In this document: positions 42,375-50,797 of the stretch, in pieces
How the letters are laid out: every line of letters begins with the position of its first letter
Numbering within the stretch: the stretch's first letter is position 1
Origin: an uncultured Pelagibacteraceae bacterium
GTDB lineage: Bacteria; Pseudomonadota; Alphaproteobacteria; Pelagibacterales; Pelagibacteraceae
Length of the DNA: 64,000 bases
NCBI GenBank assembly: GCA_902524345.1
Contig: CABZCX010000005.1
Span: 27,393 to 91,392 of the forward strand
Direction: 5' to 3'
Made by a program: the position numbers and the translations under genes
The notes under the pieces: model-generated
Told to the model about the DNA's origin: nothing
What the model saw: only the letters and a program-made list of their open reading frames with translations
The model's database searches: none

Positions 42375-42536
42375 CTAGTTTGACTCTCTTGGAGTCTCAA
42401 CTAAATCTTGCATTCCACTTGAACCCCAATCACAATGATCGTCTCTCATGTAGGTGCCTCTTCTATTATGCTGAGCTAAGTCCTCATGACTAATGATTTG
42501 AGCCTCATTTTCGTAGTTTTTTAATTTTTCGTCCAT
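42375..42536 (-). CDS. Small acidic ORF (53 aa) upstream of aceA
   Basis: Minus ATG 42536 to TAG 42375: MDEKLKNYENEAQIISHEDLAQHNRRGTYMRDDHCDWGSSGMQDLVETPRESN; below the track length cutoff. Confidence 0.6.
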   Translation of the reverse strand: MDEKLKNYENEAQIISHEDLAQHNRRGTYMRDDHCDWGSSGMQDLVETPRESN

Positions 42537-42549
42537 GTAAATCTTATAA

Positions 42550-42640
42550 TTTACAAAATTTACAAAATCTACAAAAAAGCATAAAAAGGTTGTAAATTAA
42601 GGAAAATTATTGTAAATATAAATTTACAAAATTTACAAAT
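42550..42640. promoter_or_regulatory. Operator array of TTTACAAAA-type repeats in the aceA/regulator divergent region
   Basis: Tandem TTTACAAAA TTTACAAAA TCTACAAAA (42550-42576), inverted TTGTAAAT (42590, 42610), tandem TTTACAAAA TTTACAAAT (42623-42640). Confidence 0.75.
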
Positions 42641-42647
42641 AGAAAAT

Positions 42648-44081
42648 ATGAGTCAATTAAATTTAAAAATAGGCCCAAAAATAAAGGCTTTTAGAAGACA
42701 GTTAGGTTTACAAGCCAATAAGCTTGCAGAGGAATTAAATATTTCACCAAGTTATTTAAATCTTATTGAAGGGGGTAAAAGAAAGATAGATGGAGATTTA
42801 TTATTAAAGATTTGTGATAAATTGAATATAGAACTTTCACAATTAACTTCAAAAATTGATGTAAATTTAGAGAACACTTTATCAGAAATTTTAGATGATA
42901 AGTTATTTGAAGACCTAGATATTTTAGGTCCCGAGGTAAAAGATTTAGTTAGCACAAATCCAAAAATTGGAAAAGCAATTGTTCGGTTGGGTGATATTCT
43001 GAAGAAAAAGGATCATGAATTAGTTAATAAAATAGAAAAAATTTCTGGTAAAATTGTGGATAATAGAAAAAATTCTTTCCCAGGTGAAGTAATTTCAGAT
43101 TTTTTACAAGAAAATAAGAATTATTTTCCAAAATTAGAAGATTTTGCAAATCAAGTTTTTGAGAAAGTACAAAAAAATAATAGAACTAGATATATTGCTC
43201 TTTGTGATTATTTGAAATCAGAATATGGAATTGTAGTTAAAGACGTAATTCCTGAGGAAGACAAACCTTTTTCTAAAATTTTTATAAAAAATAAAAAAGA
43301 ACTATTGTTAAGTGATTATAGTTCGTTAGAGACAAAAAAACTTCATGCTGCTGCTCAAATTGCGCAAGAGGGTGCAAGTAAAGATATTGAAGATTATTTA
43401 TCTAAATTTTCTTTTCCTTCCGAGGAGTCTAAGAAGCTTTCGAAAGTAGCATTATTGAATTATTGTGGAGCAGCAATCTTAATGCCGTATAAACTTTTTC
43501 ACTCTGAATGTAAAAAACTCAAATATGATTTAGAATTACTTCAAAATACCTTTGCAACATCTTTTGAACAAGTTGCACATAGAGTAACTTGTTTACAAGA
43601 TCCAAAGTTACCTGGAATTCCATTTCATTTTTTGAGAGTTGACATGGCTGGAAATATTTCAAAAAGATTTTCTTTATCAGGTATTGAAATTCCAAGATAT
43701 GGAGGGGCATGTCCTAGATGGAACGTGTATTCAGCATTTACTAGACCGGGGGTTATCCAAAGTGCTGTAAGCAAAATGACTAATGGAGAAAAGTATGTTT
43801 GTATAGCTAGAACAGTTGAGAAGGGTATAGGACGGTTTGGTAGGACCAAAAGTATTTTATCAATAGGATTAGGATGTGAAGCAAAATATGCAAAAGACTT
43901 TATTTATACAGAAAATTTAAATATGAGTGATAAATCAACAGAGATACCTATTGGTGTGTCATGTAGAACCTGTGATAGATTAGACTGTTCTCAAAGAGCA
44001 TTTCCACCATTACACAAAAAATTTGACGTTGATATTAATGCAAGAGGTGTCTCTATTTACGTCAGCGATAAAAAAGATTAA
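42648..44081 (+). CDS. XRE/IrrE-type short-chain fatty acyl transcriptional regulator (RamB-like)
   Basis: N-terminal HTH (LGLQANKLAEELNISPSYLNLIEGGKRKIDGDLL), IrrE-like mid domain, Cys-containing C-terminal domain. Confidence 0.88.
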   Translation: MSQLNLKIGPKIKAFRRQLGLQANKLAEELNISPSYLNLIEGGKRKIDGDLLLKICDKLNIELSQLTSKIDVNLENTLSEILDDKLFEDLDILGPEVKDLVSTNPKIGKAIVRLGDILKKKDHELVNKIEKISGKIVDNRKNSFPGEVISDFLQENKNYFPKLEDFANQVFEKVQKNNRTRYIALCDYLKSEYGIVVKDVIPEEDKPFSKIFIKNKKELLLSDYSSLETKKLHAAAQIAQEGASKDIEDYLSKFSFPSEESKKLSKVALLNYCGAAILMPYKLFHSECKKLKYDLELLQNTFATSFEQVAHRVTCLQDPKLPGIPFHFLRVDMAGNISKRFSLSGIEIPRYGGACPRWNVYSAFTRPGVIQSAVSKMTNGEKYVCIARTVEKGIGRFGRTKSILSIGLGCEAKYAKDFIYTENLNMSDKSTEIPIGVSCRTCDRLDCSQRAFPPLHKKFDVDINARGVSIYVSDKKD

Positions 44082-44083
44082 AA

Positions 44084-44248
44084 ATGATAAAATTTATTAT
44101 TCCAGCGATTATTGTTTTTTTGATAGTATTATTTTGGGAAAAAATACAAGAATTTTTTTATAATAAATTTAATATAAAAATGAATTATATTGTATTGGCT
44201 ATTTTCACTATAATTTTAACTATTGTAATAGCTTTATTATATTTTTAA
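44084..44248 (+). CDS. Small two-TM hypothetical protein (54 aa)
   Basis: MIKFIIPAIIVFLIVLFWEKIQEFFYNKFNIKMNYIVLAIFTIILTIVIALLYF; ATG directly after the regulator stop. Confidence 0.5.
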   Translation: MIKFIIPAIIVFLIVLFWEKIQEFFYNKFNIKMNYIVLAIFTIILTIVIALLYF

Positions 44249-44287
44249 TTTAATGGACTTAAAAATTGAAATTATAAAAATTAGATC

Positions 44288-44917
44288 ATGAGAGAAATAT
44301 TTAAAAATGTAAGAGATAAGTTGGCTTCAAAGTATTTAGAAAACAGCCTATCCAAAAGTAATAAAAAATTTAAACCTCGAATAAAAGCTCGAATAAGAAA
44401 AAACAAACATCTAATAAGTAAAAATATAATTAATTTCTTTGATTGGATCAAAGGAGCAGAATTAGTTGAATTAAAAGAATGTAATACTAATGAGGACCCG
44501 GTGAGACCGGAATTAGACAACACTTTTAGAACAAGTTTTGGAAGAAAAATATACGGAGTTAAATATAAAAATGAAATTCATGCAGTAATGTGTTTTGCTT
44601 TTACAAACAAAGTGCCTAAAGACGTTGTGCAACTTGATAAATTTAGTCATGATGCTTTCCTACAAAGCACCCAAAGAGGTCAAAGTGTTGGGCAAATTGC
44701 TATTGCATATACTGTGTGGTCTAAAAAAAGAGGTGGTGGAAAATTAATTGTAAAAGAGGTATTTAAAAAAATTAAAAAATCAAATCATTTAAATAGACTG
44801 GTGACTTTGTCTCCGCTAACCGATATGGCAACTAAGTTTCACTTAAGAAATGGCGCTAAATTGTTACAGGTTAACGAGTCTACACAAAATTTTGAATATA
44901 TTGTAAGCAAAAAATGA
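44288..44917 (+). CDS. Hypothetical GNAT-like protein
   Basis: C-terminal TLSPLTDMATKFHLRNGAKLLQ resembles the GNAT motif-B region; operonic with rseP. Confidence 0.5.
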   Translation: MREIFKNVRDKLASKYLENSLSKSNKKFKPRIKARIRKNKHLISKNIINFFDWIKGAELVELKECNTNEDPVRPELDNTFRTSFGRKIYGVKYKNEIHAVMCFAFTNKVPKDVVQLDKFSHDAFLQSTQRGQSVGQIAIAYTVWSKKRGGGKLIVKEVFKKIKKSNHLNRLVTLSPLTDMATKFHLRNGAKLLQVNESTQNFEYIVSKK

Positions 44918-46038
44918 TTTCATTTATCCTAAGTTATCTGGTTCCATTTCTCATACTTATTATGATTGTTGTTTTCATCCATGAATATGGACATTATTAT
45001 TTTGCAAAAAAATATGGTGTGGGTGTTACAGACTTTTCAATTGGATTCGGTAAAGAAATATTTGGCTGGAATGACAAGTCTGGTACGCGTTGGAAATTAT
45101 GTTGGATACCACTTGGAGGCTACGTAAAATTTTTTGGAGATCGAAATGTTTTTTCTCAAGCTGATCAAGAAGAATTAATTAAACAATATAATGATCAAGA
45201 TAGGAAAAAATTATTTGTTCTCAAACCATTATATCAAAGAGTATTGATAGTATTTGGTGGTCCACTAGCTAATTTTATTTTAGCTTTAGTCATCTTTTTT
45301 TCAATTTATACTTTTATTGGTAAAGATTTTACCCCTGCTGTAATTAATGAAGTACAAAAAGATAGCCCTGCAATGATTGGTGGCCTTAAACAAGATGACA
45401 TTATTTTAGAAATTGATGGTAACGAGGTTCAAAGTATTATGGATGTGTCTAAATATATAACAATGTCTTCAGCTGATATTATTGATTTTAAGGTCAAAAG
45501 ATTTTCTGATGAAATTATATTAAGAGTAAAACCTAATACTGTTCTTGGTGAAGATAACCTTGGTAACAAAATCCAAAAAAGAATGGTTGGGATTAAACTA
45601 GGTGCTTACAATAATGAAATCAATCATGTAAAGTTAGGGCCTGTTAAAGCTCTATACCACGCTGCAAATGAGGTTTTTTATGTTTGCACTGCATCATTAA
45701 AATATATAGGTAGCATGATAATTGGCAAAGCTGATACATCACAATTAGGAGGACCCATAAGAATTGCAAAAATATCGGGTCAAGTTGCTGAATTCGGGTT
45801 TTTAGCATTTGTTAGTATGATGGCCTACATTTCTATTAGTTTAGGCTTAATAAACTTATTTCCAATACCTATGTTAGATGGAGGTCATTTAATGTTTTAT
45901 ACATTTGAGAAAATTTTAGGTAGGCCGTTATCACAAAAAACCCAGGAAAGTTTTTTTCGAATCGGTATGATTTTACTTCTAACATTGATGTTTTTTACAA
46001 CATTTAATGACTTAAAGGATCTTGGCGTATTACAATAG
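44914..46038 (+). CDS. rseP: RIP metalloprotease RseP (site-2 protease)
   Basis: VVFIHEYGHYYFAKKYGV, PDZ domain, NLFPIPMLDGGHLMFY. Confidence 0.95.
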   Translation: MISFILSYLVPFLILIMIVVFIHEYGHYYFAKKYGVGVTDFSIGFGKEIFGWNDKSGTRWKLCWIPLGGYVKFFGDRNVFSQADQEELIKQYNDQDRKKLFVLKPLYQRVLIVFGGPLANFILALVIFFSIYTFIGKDFTPAVINEVQKDSPAMIGGLKQDDIILEIDGNEVQSIMDVSKYITMSSADIIDFKVKRFSDEIILRVKPNTVLGEDNLGNKIQKRMVGIKLGAYNNEINHVKLGPVKALYHAANEVFYVCTASLKYIGSMIIGKADTSQLGGPIRIAKISGQVAEFGFLAFVSMMAYISISLGLINLFPIPMLDGGHLMFYTFEKILGRPLSQKTQESFFRIGMILLLTLMFFTTFNDLKDLGVLQ

Positions 46039-46190
46039 GGTTTATCTAAAAATTCAAAAAAGCCAATAAAATCAATATTTTTTTACTATACTAGATATTG
46101 TGCATAAGTATTTTATATACACTAAAAAAAGTCTTGATTTATCAACACTTTTGATAAAGATAGTAAATAACCTAATAAACCGGAGCTAAA

Positions 46191-46466
46191 ATGAACAAAA
46201 AACAATTAGTGGTCAAGCTTTCAGGAGCTTTAAACTTGAGTAAAGCTGATGCTGAGAGAACTTTTGACACAATTACCAACACTATTTTGGACGCTTTAAA
46301 AGCTGACGATTCAGTCAAAATTGCTGGATTTGGCACATATAAAGTGGCTAAGAGAAAAGCTAGGGTTGGAAGAAACCCAAGAACTGGTGAGCAAATTCAA
46401 ATTGCTGCATCACAGAAGGTCAAATTCTTACCTGCAAAAGCTTTAAAAGAAGTTTTCAATAAATAA
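46191..46466 (+). CDS. hup: HU family DNA-binding protein
   Basis: MNKKQLVVKLSGALNLSKADAERTFDTI, GRNPRTGEQIQIAASQKVKF. Confidence 0.95.
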   Translation: MNKKQLVVKLSGALNLSKADAERTFDTITNTILDALKADDSVKIAGFGTYKVAKRKARVGRNPRTGEQIQIAASQKVKFLPAKALKEVFNK

Positions 46467-46474
46467 AGGTCTTT

Positions 46475-46506
46475 ACAGCCTTAACATAATTGTGTGTTAA
46501 GGCTGT
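46475..46506 (+). terminator. Hairpin terminator downstream of HU
   Basis: ACAGCCTTAACA ... TGTTAAGGCTGT, 12-bp stem. Confidence 0.7.
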
Positions 46507-46575
46507 TACTATATGCATATTCTGCATATCAAATTCTCATAATCAACGTTAGTTTTTCATAATTTTGAAAATATA

Positions 46576-46600
46576 AGAACTCCCTTAACAGGGAGGTCTT
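46576..46600 (+). promoter_or_regulatory. SD-sequestering hairpin in the amtB 5' UTR
   Basis: AAGAACTCCC-TTAACA-GGGAGGTCTT; 3' arm holds the GGGAGG SD just upstream of ATG 46602. Confidence 0.6.
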
Positions 46601-46601
46601 A

Positions 46602-47900
46602 ATGACTAAATTTTTAAAAAAAATAAGTGTGCCACTTGTTAGTTTAATTTTTTTATTAAACATGAGTAGTGCAGGATATGCAGAATCAACTGTTTCTGCA
46701 GAAGTAGGGTTTATTTTTAATACTCTACTATTTTTAATGTGTGGATTCCTGGTCTTTTTTATGGCTTGTGGATTTGCAATGTTAGAGTCAGGTATGGTTA
46801 CATCGAAAAGTGTATCTGTAATCTGTGCAAAAAATATAGGTTTAGTATCCATTGGAGCAATAATGTTCTGGTTGGTTGGATATAACCTAGCATATGGTAT
46901 CCCAGAAGGAGGATACATTGGAAAATTCATTCCATGGAGCGACGCTAGTAAGATAGATACTGGTTATGCAGATGGATCAGATTGGTATTTCCAAATGGTA
47001 TTTTGTGTAACAACAGTTTCAATTGTTTCTGGAACAATGGCTGAAAGAATTAAATTATGGCCATTCTTTTTATTTGCAGCAATTTTAGCTGGTGTTATTT
47101 ATCCAATTGTAATGGGTTGGCAGTGGGGAGGCGGCTGGTTAGCTAAAGCTGGTTTCTCAGACTTTGCTGGTTCAACATTAGTACACTCAACTGGTGGAGC
47201 AGCTGCTTTAGCTGGTGCAATACTTATTGGGCCTAGATTAGGTAGATTTACTAAGTCTGGAGCTCCAGCACCACTTAAACCTTTTGCAGCATCATCAATT
47301 CCATTAGTTACATTAGGTGTATTCATCTTATGGCTAGGTTGGTTTGGATTTAATGGTGGTTCACAATTAGCAATAGGAACCGCTCCTGATGCAATTGCTG
47401 TATCGAAAATATTTATAAACACTCTATTAGCTGGTGCAGGTGGTGTAATGGCCGCTGCAGCTGTCACTAGATTATCTGGTAAAACAGACGTTGTGCAAAT
47501 GCTTAATGGATGTATTGGTGGCCTAGTTGCTATTACTGCAGAACCATTAATGCCTTCACCGTTTGCTTCAATTTTAATTGGTGCAGTAGGAGGTATAATA
47601 GTTGTTTATGGTACGAAGATGTTGTTTGCTTTAAAAATCGATGACGTAGTCGGAGCAATTCCTGCTCACATGTTTGCAGGTATCTGGGGAACTTTAATAG
47701 TTCCAGCTACAAACTCGGGTGCGAATTTTGGTACTCAGTTACTAGGCGTAATTTCAATAAATGCATTTGTATTTGTTGCTGCGTTTATAGTTTGGTCATT
47801 GATGAAAGCTACAATGGGTATCAGATTGAGTAAAGAAGCTGAAATGAAAGGAACTGACGTGTCAGAGACTGGAGTTATAGCTTACTCAATTAGAGACTAA
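46602..47900 (+). CDS. amtB: Ammonium transporter
   Basis: FFMACGFAMLESGMVTSKS, TGGAAALAGAILIGPR, AHMFAGIWGTL. Confidence 0.96.
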   Translation: MTKFLKKISVPLVSLIFLLNMSSAGYAESTVSAEVGFIFNTLLFLMCGFLVFFMACGFAMLESGMVTSKSVSVICAKNIGLVSIGAIMFWLVGYNLAYGIPEGGYIGKFIPWSDASKIDTGYADGSDWYFQMVFCVTTVSIVSGTMAERIKLWPFFLFAAILAGVIYPIVMGWQWGGGWLAKAGFSDFAGSTLVHSTGGAAALAGAILIGPRLGRFTKSGAPAPLKPFAASSIPLVTLGVFILWLGWFGFNGGSQLAIGTAPDAIAVSKIFINTLLAGAGGVMAAAAVTRLSGKTDVVQMLNGCIGGLVAITAEPLMPSPFASILIGAVGGIIVVYGTKMLFALKIDDVVGAIPAHMFAGIWGTLIVPATNSGANFGTQLLGVISINAFVFVAAFIVWSLMKATMGIRLSKEAEMKGTDVSETGVIAYSIRD

Positions 47901-47913
47901 TTGCTTGCAATAT

Positions 47914-47964
47914 AAAGGAACTCTTCGCTCTCTGTAAAAGAATTACTCATCGGAGAGTTCCTTT
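47914..47964 (+). other. Candidate structured RNA element downstream of amtB
   Basis: Perfect 11-bp stem AAAGGAACTCT...AGAGTTCCTTT enclosing about 29 nt. Confidence 0.45.
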
Positions 47965-47998
47965 AAAACTTTTCTCTCTCTAGTTAGTTAAAACTAAA

Positions 47999-48027
47999 AG
48001 CCCCCTCCCTCAGGGGGCTTTTTTTTA
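47999..48027 (+). terminator. Strong intrinsic terminator
   Basis: AGCCCCCT-CCCTC-AGGGGGCT followed by TTTTTTT. Confidence 0.92.
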
Positions 48028-49017
48028 TATGTTTTTTATAATTTCCTCAAAAACTCTTAAGGGTTTTAATTCTCTCATACCCTTCCTGTCTCTAATCCAA
48101 ATATTATCAACATAATTTTCAGGAGTTATAGGTTTAATCTTGCTATATTTTAATTCACTTACAGGGTCAGTCGCAATAAGCCCGAAGGTTTTTACACCTA
48201 AAGCTGCAGCTAAATTTAATGGACCTGAGTTATTACCTATAAAAAAATTAGAATTTTTTATAGCAAGAATTACGCCACTTAAATCTTTGTTTGAACAATC
48301 TATAAAGTATGGTTTTTTTGAGTTTTGTATAATTTTTTTTGCAATATAAGACTTTTCAGGGCCGCAAATTAAATAAATAAAGTCAAATAACTTTTTTTCA
48401 TGTAATAAATCTGCTAACTTTATAAAATCTTCTTCGTACCACATTTTAAAATCTTCAAAAGAATCAACTCCAAAAGCTATTTTTTTTCCTTCAACTAAAA
48501 GATCACTATTACCATCTTTAAATCTTTGGATATTTACCTCCAACTTAGGAAATTTTTCTTTTATTTTAATTGAATTTATTTTCAAAAATTTTTGAGATTG
48601 TTCTGAATAATTTAAATTCCAATCTTCTTCATTTAAATAATTTTTAACTGTAATCCATTTTTTTTGATTTTTAAGCCCAGGTGCAATTATATTTTTAATT
48701 CCAGCAAGTTTTGCTGCAATAGCAGGTTTGTTTACTTTATCTAAAATATAAACAAAATCATAGTTTTCTAAATTAAAAATTTTTTTTAATCTAAAAACGT
48801 CAATCCAGTAAGCTAGTCCTTTTCGAAAATCATTATAATATATTTTATTAATGTGACTAAGATCTTTTAAAATATTTTGAGCTTGAGTTTTTTTTCTTAC
48901 AATCAAATCAATTTTTTCATTATGATGTTCGCTTATAGCCTTAATGTAAGGTAGCTGCCAGATTAAATCACCTAATTTATGATGTGTATAAACTATGCAA
49001 ATTTTATTATTCATCAA
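48025..49017 (-). CDS. Glycosyltransferase family 9 (heptosyltransferase-like)
   Basis: GDLIWQLPYIKAIS, FFIGNNSGPLNLAAALGVKTFGLI. Confidence 0.85.
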   Translation of the reverse strand: MMNNKICIVYTHHKLGDLIWQLPYIKAISEHHNEKIDLIVRKKTQAQNILKDLSHINKIYYNDFRKGLAYWIDVFRLKKIFNLENYDFVYILDKVNKPAIAAKLAGIKNIIAPGLKNQKKWITVKNYLNEEDWNLNYSEQSQKFLKINSIKIKEKFPKLEVNIQRFKDGNSDLLVEGKKIAFGVDSFEDFKMWYEEDFIKLADLLHEKKLFDFIYLICGPEKSYIAKKIIQNSKKPYFIDCSNKDLSGVILAIKNSNFFIGNNSGPLNLAAALGVKTFGLIATDPVSELKYSKIKPITPENYVDNIWIRDRKGMRELKPLRVFEEIIKNI

Positions 49018-49795
49018 ATTTTAATTTAATTTCTGGGCCACTTTTATGATTTTTAAAATCTAATCCTTCAATAGGATAGCTTCTTTTTGTTATCTCATTT
49101 GTAATCTCGAACCTTTTTGGATTTATAAATGTCATTTCAATAACTTGTGGAATACCATTTTCATCAACCATTGCATAATTATTTGCATTTATATGAATAT
49201 TTTTAAGCATAGTATTTTCAATAAATTTTTCGACCTGTCTTAAATTCTGTTGGAAACTTAAATTATGAAACTCAATAATAAGTAAATTTATTCTATCTAA
49301 ATTTTTATTTATCTCACTTAAAATTTTAAATTCATCTCCCTCAATATCTATTTTTAAAAGTATATTATTATTATCACCAATCGCTTCTGAAAGTGTTACT
49401 TGTTTATCACCATCTTCTTTTTGAAAAACAATCTTTTTCATATAATGTTTATTTTTTCCTCTAAAAAAACTTAAATAACTGAGATATTTAAATATACCTA
49501 AAATTTTATTAGGTGTATTTTTTTTTAGCATCAAAAATGAAATAAGATCCTTTTTGAATCTTTTCAGCCAAAACTTAGTGTCGACTGTATGATCATATGC
49601 CTCGACTCTAGAATTCTTATTTTTATTAATAAAATCTTTTTCAAATTCCCAATCATCGTTTAAACCGCAGGTGATAATTATATCTGTATTATCAATTACT
49701 CTTTTGTCAATTACATATCCGCCATCCTTTTTAGGACCTATTCTTATTAAATTTGATTTATCTAAATGATATGGTTTTAATTTTTTAGGTAACAC
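49007..49795 (-). CDS. FkbM-family methyltransferase-like protein
   Basis: GPKKDGGYVIDKRVIDNTDIIITCGLNDDWEFEKDF, ILLKIDIEGDEFKIL. Confidence 0.75.
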   Translation of the reverse strand: MLPKKLKPYHLDKSNLIRIGPKKDGGYVIDKRVIDNTDIIITCGLNDDWEFEKDFINKNKNSRVEAYDHTVDTKFWLKRFKKDLISFLMLKKNTPNKILGIFKYLSYLSFFRGKNKHYMKKIVFQKEDGDKQVTLSEAIGDNNNILLKIDIEGDEFKILSEINKNLDRINLLIIEFHNLSFQQNLRQVEKFIENTMLKNIHINANNYAMVDENGIPQVIEMTFINPKRFEITNEITKRSYPIEGLDFKNHKSGPEIKLKFDE

Positions 49796-49838
49796 AATTT
49801 TATTTATGTATCATAAAAAAAATTATATAATAATACTA

Positions 49839-50222
49839 ATGAATATAAAAACATCTCAAACACTAGTTTCAGAAGCATTAAATGAAATTAAAACTATTTC
49901 ACCTGATAATGCTTTTGAAATGTCAGAAAATAATCAGTGTAATTTAATTGACATAAGAGATATTCGTGAACTTGAAAAAGAAGGAAGGATTGATAAGTCT
50001 CTTCACATACCAAGAGGAATGTTGGAATTTTGGCTTGATCCTCAAAGTCCATACTTTAAAGAGGGAAAAATAGATATGAGTAAAGAAATGGTTCTTTTTT
50101 GTGCTGGCGGTTTAAGATCCGCATTAGGCGCTAAAACTTTAAAAGATATGGGTTTTGAAAAAGTTTCACATATTGACGGGGGTTTCGCTGCTCTAAAACA
50201 AAGTAAATTTAAAATAACTTAA
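49839..50222 (+). CDS. Rhodanese-like domain protein
   Basis: NLIDIRDIRELEKEGRI, VLFCAGGLRSALGAKTLKDMGF; internal ATG 49839 preferred. Confidence 0.9.
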   Translation: MNIKTSQTLVSEALNEIKTISPDNAFEMSENNQCNLIDIRDIRELEKEGRIDKSLHIPRGMLEFWLDPQSPYFKEGKIDMSKEMVLFCAGGLRSALGAKTLKDMGFEKVSHIDGGFAALKQSKFKIT

Positions 50223-50797
50223 GACTTAAATTCATCAAGTGCGTATTCGAGTCTATCCTGTCCCCAAAAAAGTTTATTGTTTACAATAAAAGTTGGAGCA
50301 CCAAATATATTTTTTTCAAATGCAAGATTTGTTAAATTTTTTAATTCATTTTTAATTTTTTCATCTTTAATACCTGTGATAAATGACTTTTGATCAATTC
50401 TACAATTAGATAAAATTTCTTTTACATTTTCTTCTTTTGATATATCTACATTTTCTTTCCAATAAGCATCAAAACAAGTGTCAAAAAATTTATCTTTTTT
50501 ATTTGTGTCAATAAAAAGATAACCCCTCATTAAATATAATGAGTTTATTGGGAACTTTTCATTCCATCTAAATGAAATATTATTTTTTTTTGCAATTAAA
50601 ATACAGTCTTCTCTCATGTTTTTCATTTTTCTTTCATTAAATGCAGGTGCAGTAATATTACCTAAATTATGTAGACCACCCAATAATATAGCTTTGTAAT
50701 TAAAATTTTTTCTTTCATTGATATTTAAAATCTTTTTATGGGCTAAATATGAATATGGGCTAATAAAATCAAAATAAAAATCAATTAATTTATTCAT
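50219..50797 (-). CDS. DsbA-family 2-hydroxychromene-2-carboxylate isomerase-like protein
   Basis: MNKLIDFYFDFISPYSYLAHKKI, FGAPTFIVNNKLFWGQDRLE. Confidence 0.87.
   Translation of the reverse strand: MNKLIDFYFDFISPYSYLAHKKILNINERKNFNYKAILLGGLHNLGNITAPAFNERKMKNMREDCILIAKKNNISFRWNEKFPINSLYLMRGYLFIDTNKKDKFFDTCFDAYWKENVDISKEENVKEILSNCRIDQKSFITGIKDEKIKNELKNLTNLAFEKNIFGAPTFIVNNKLFWGQDRLEYALDEFKS

Noticed and set aside
46138-46158. TTTATCAA-CACTT-TTGATAAA inverted repeat upstream of HU
   Set aside because: Short AT-rich stem, expected often at this composition; not enough alone to claim an operator.
47099-47467. 122-aa antisense ORF in amtB
   Set aside because: Pro/Ala-rich translation is the mirror of Gly/Ala-rich AmtB helices; shadow ORF.
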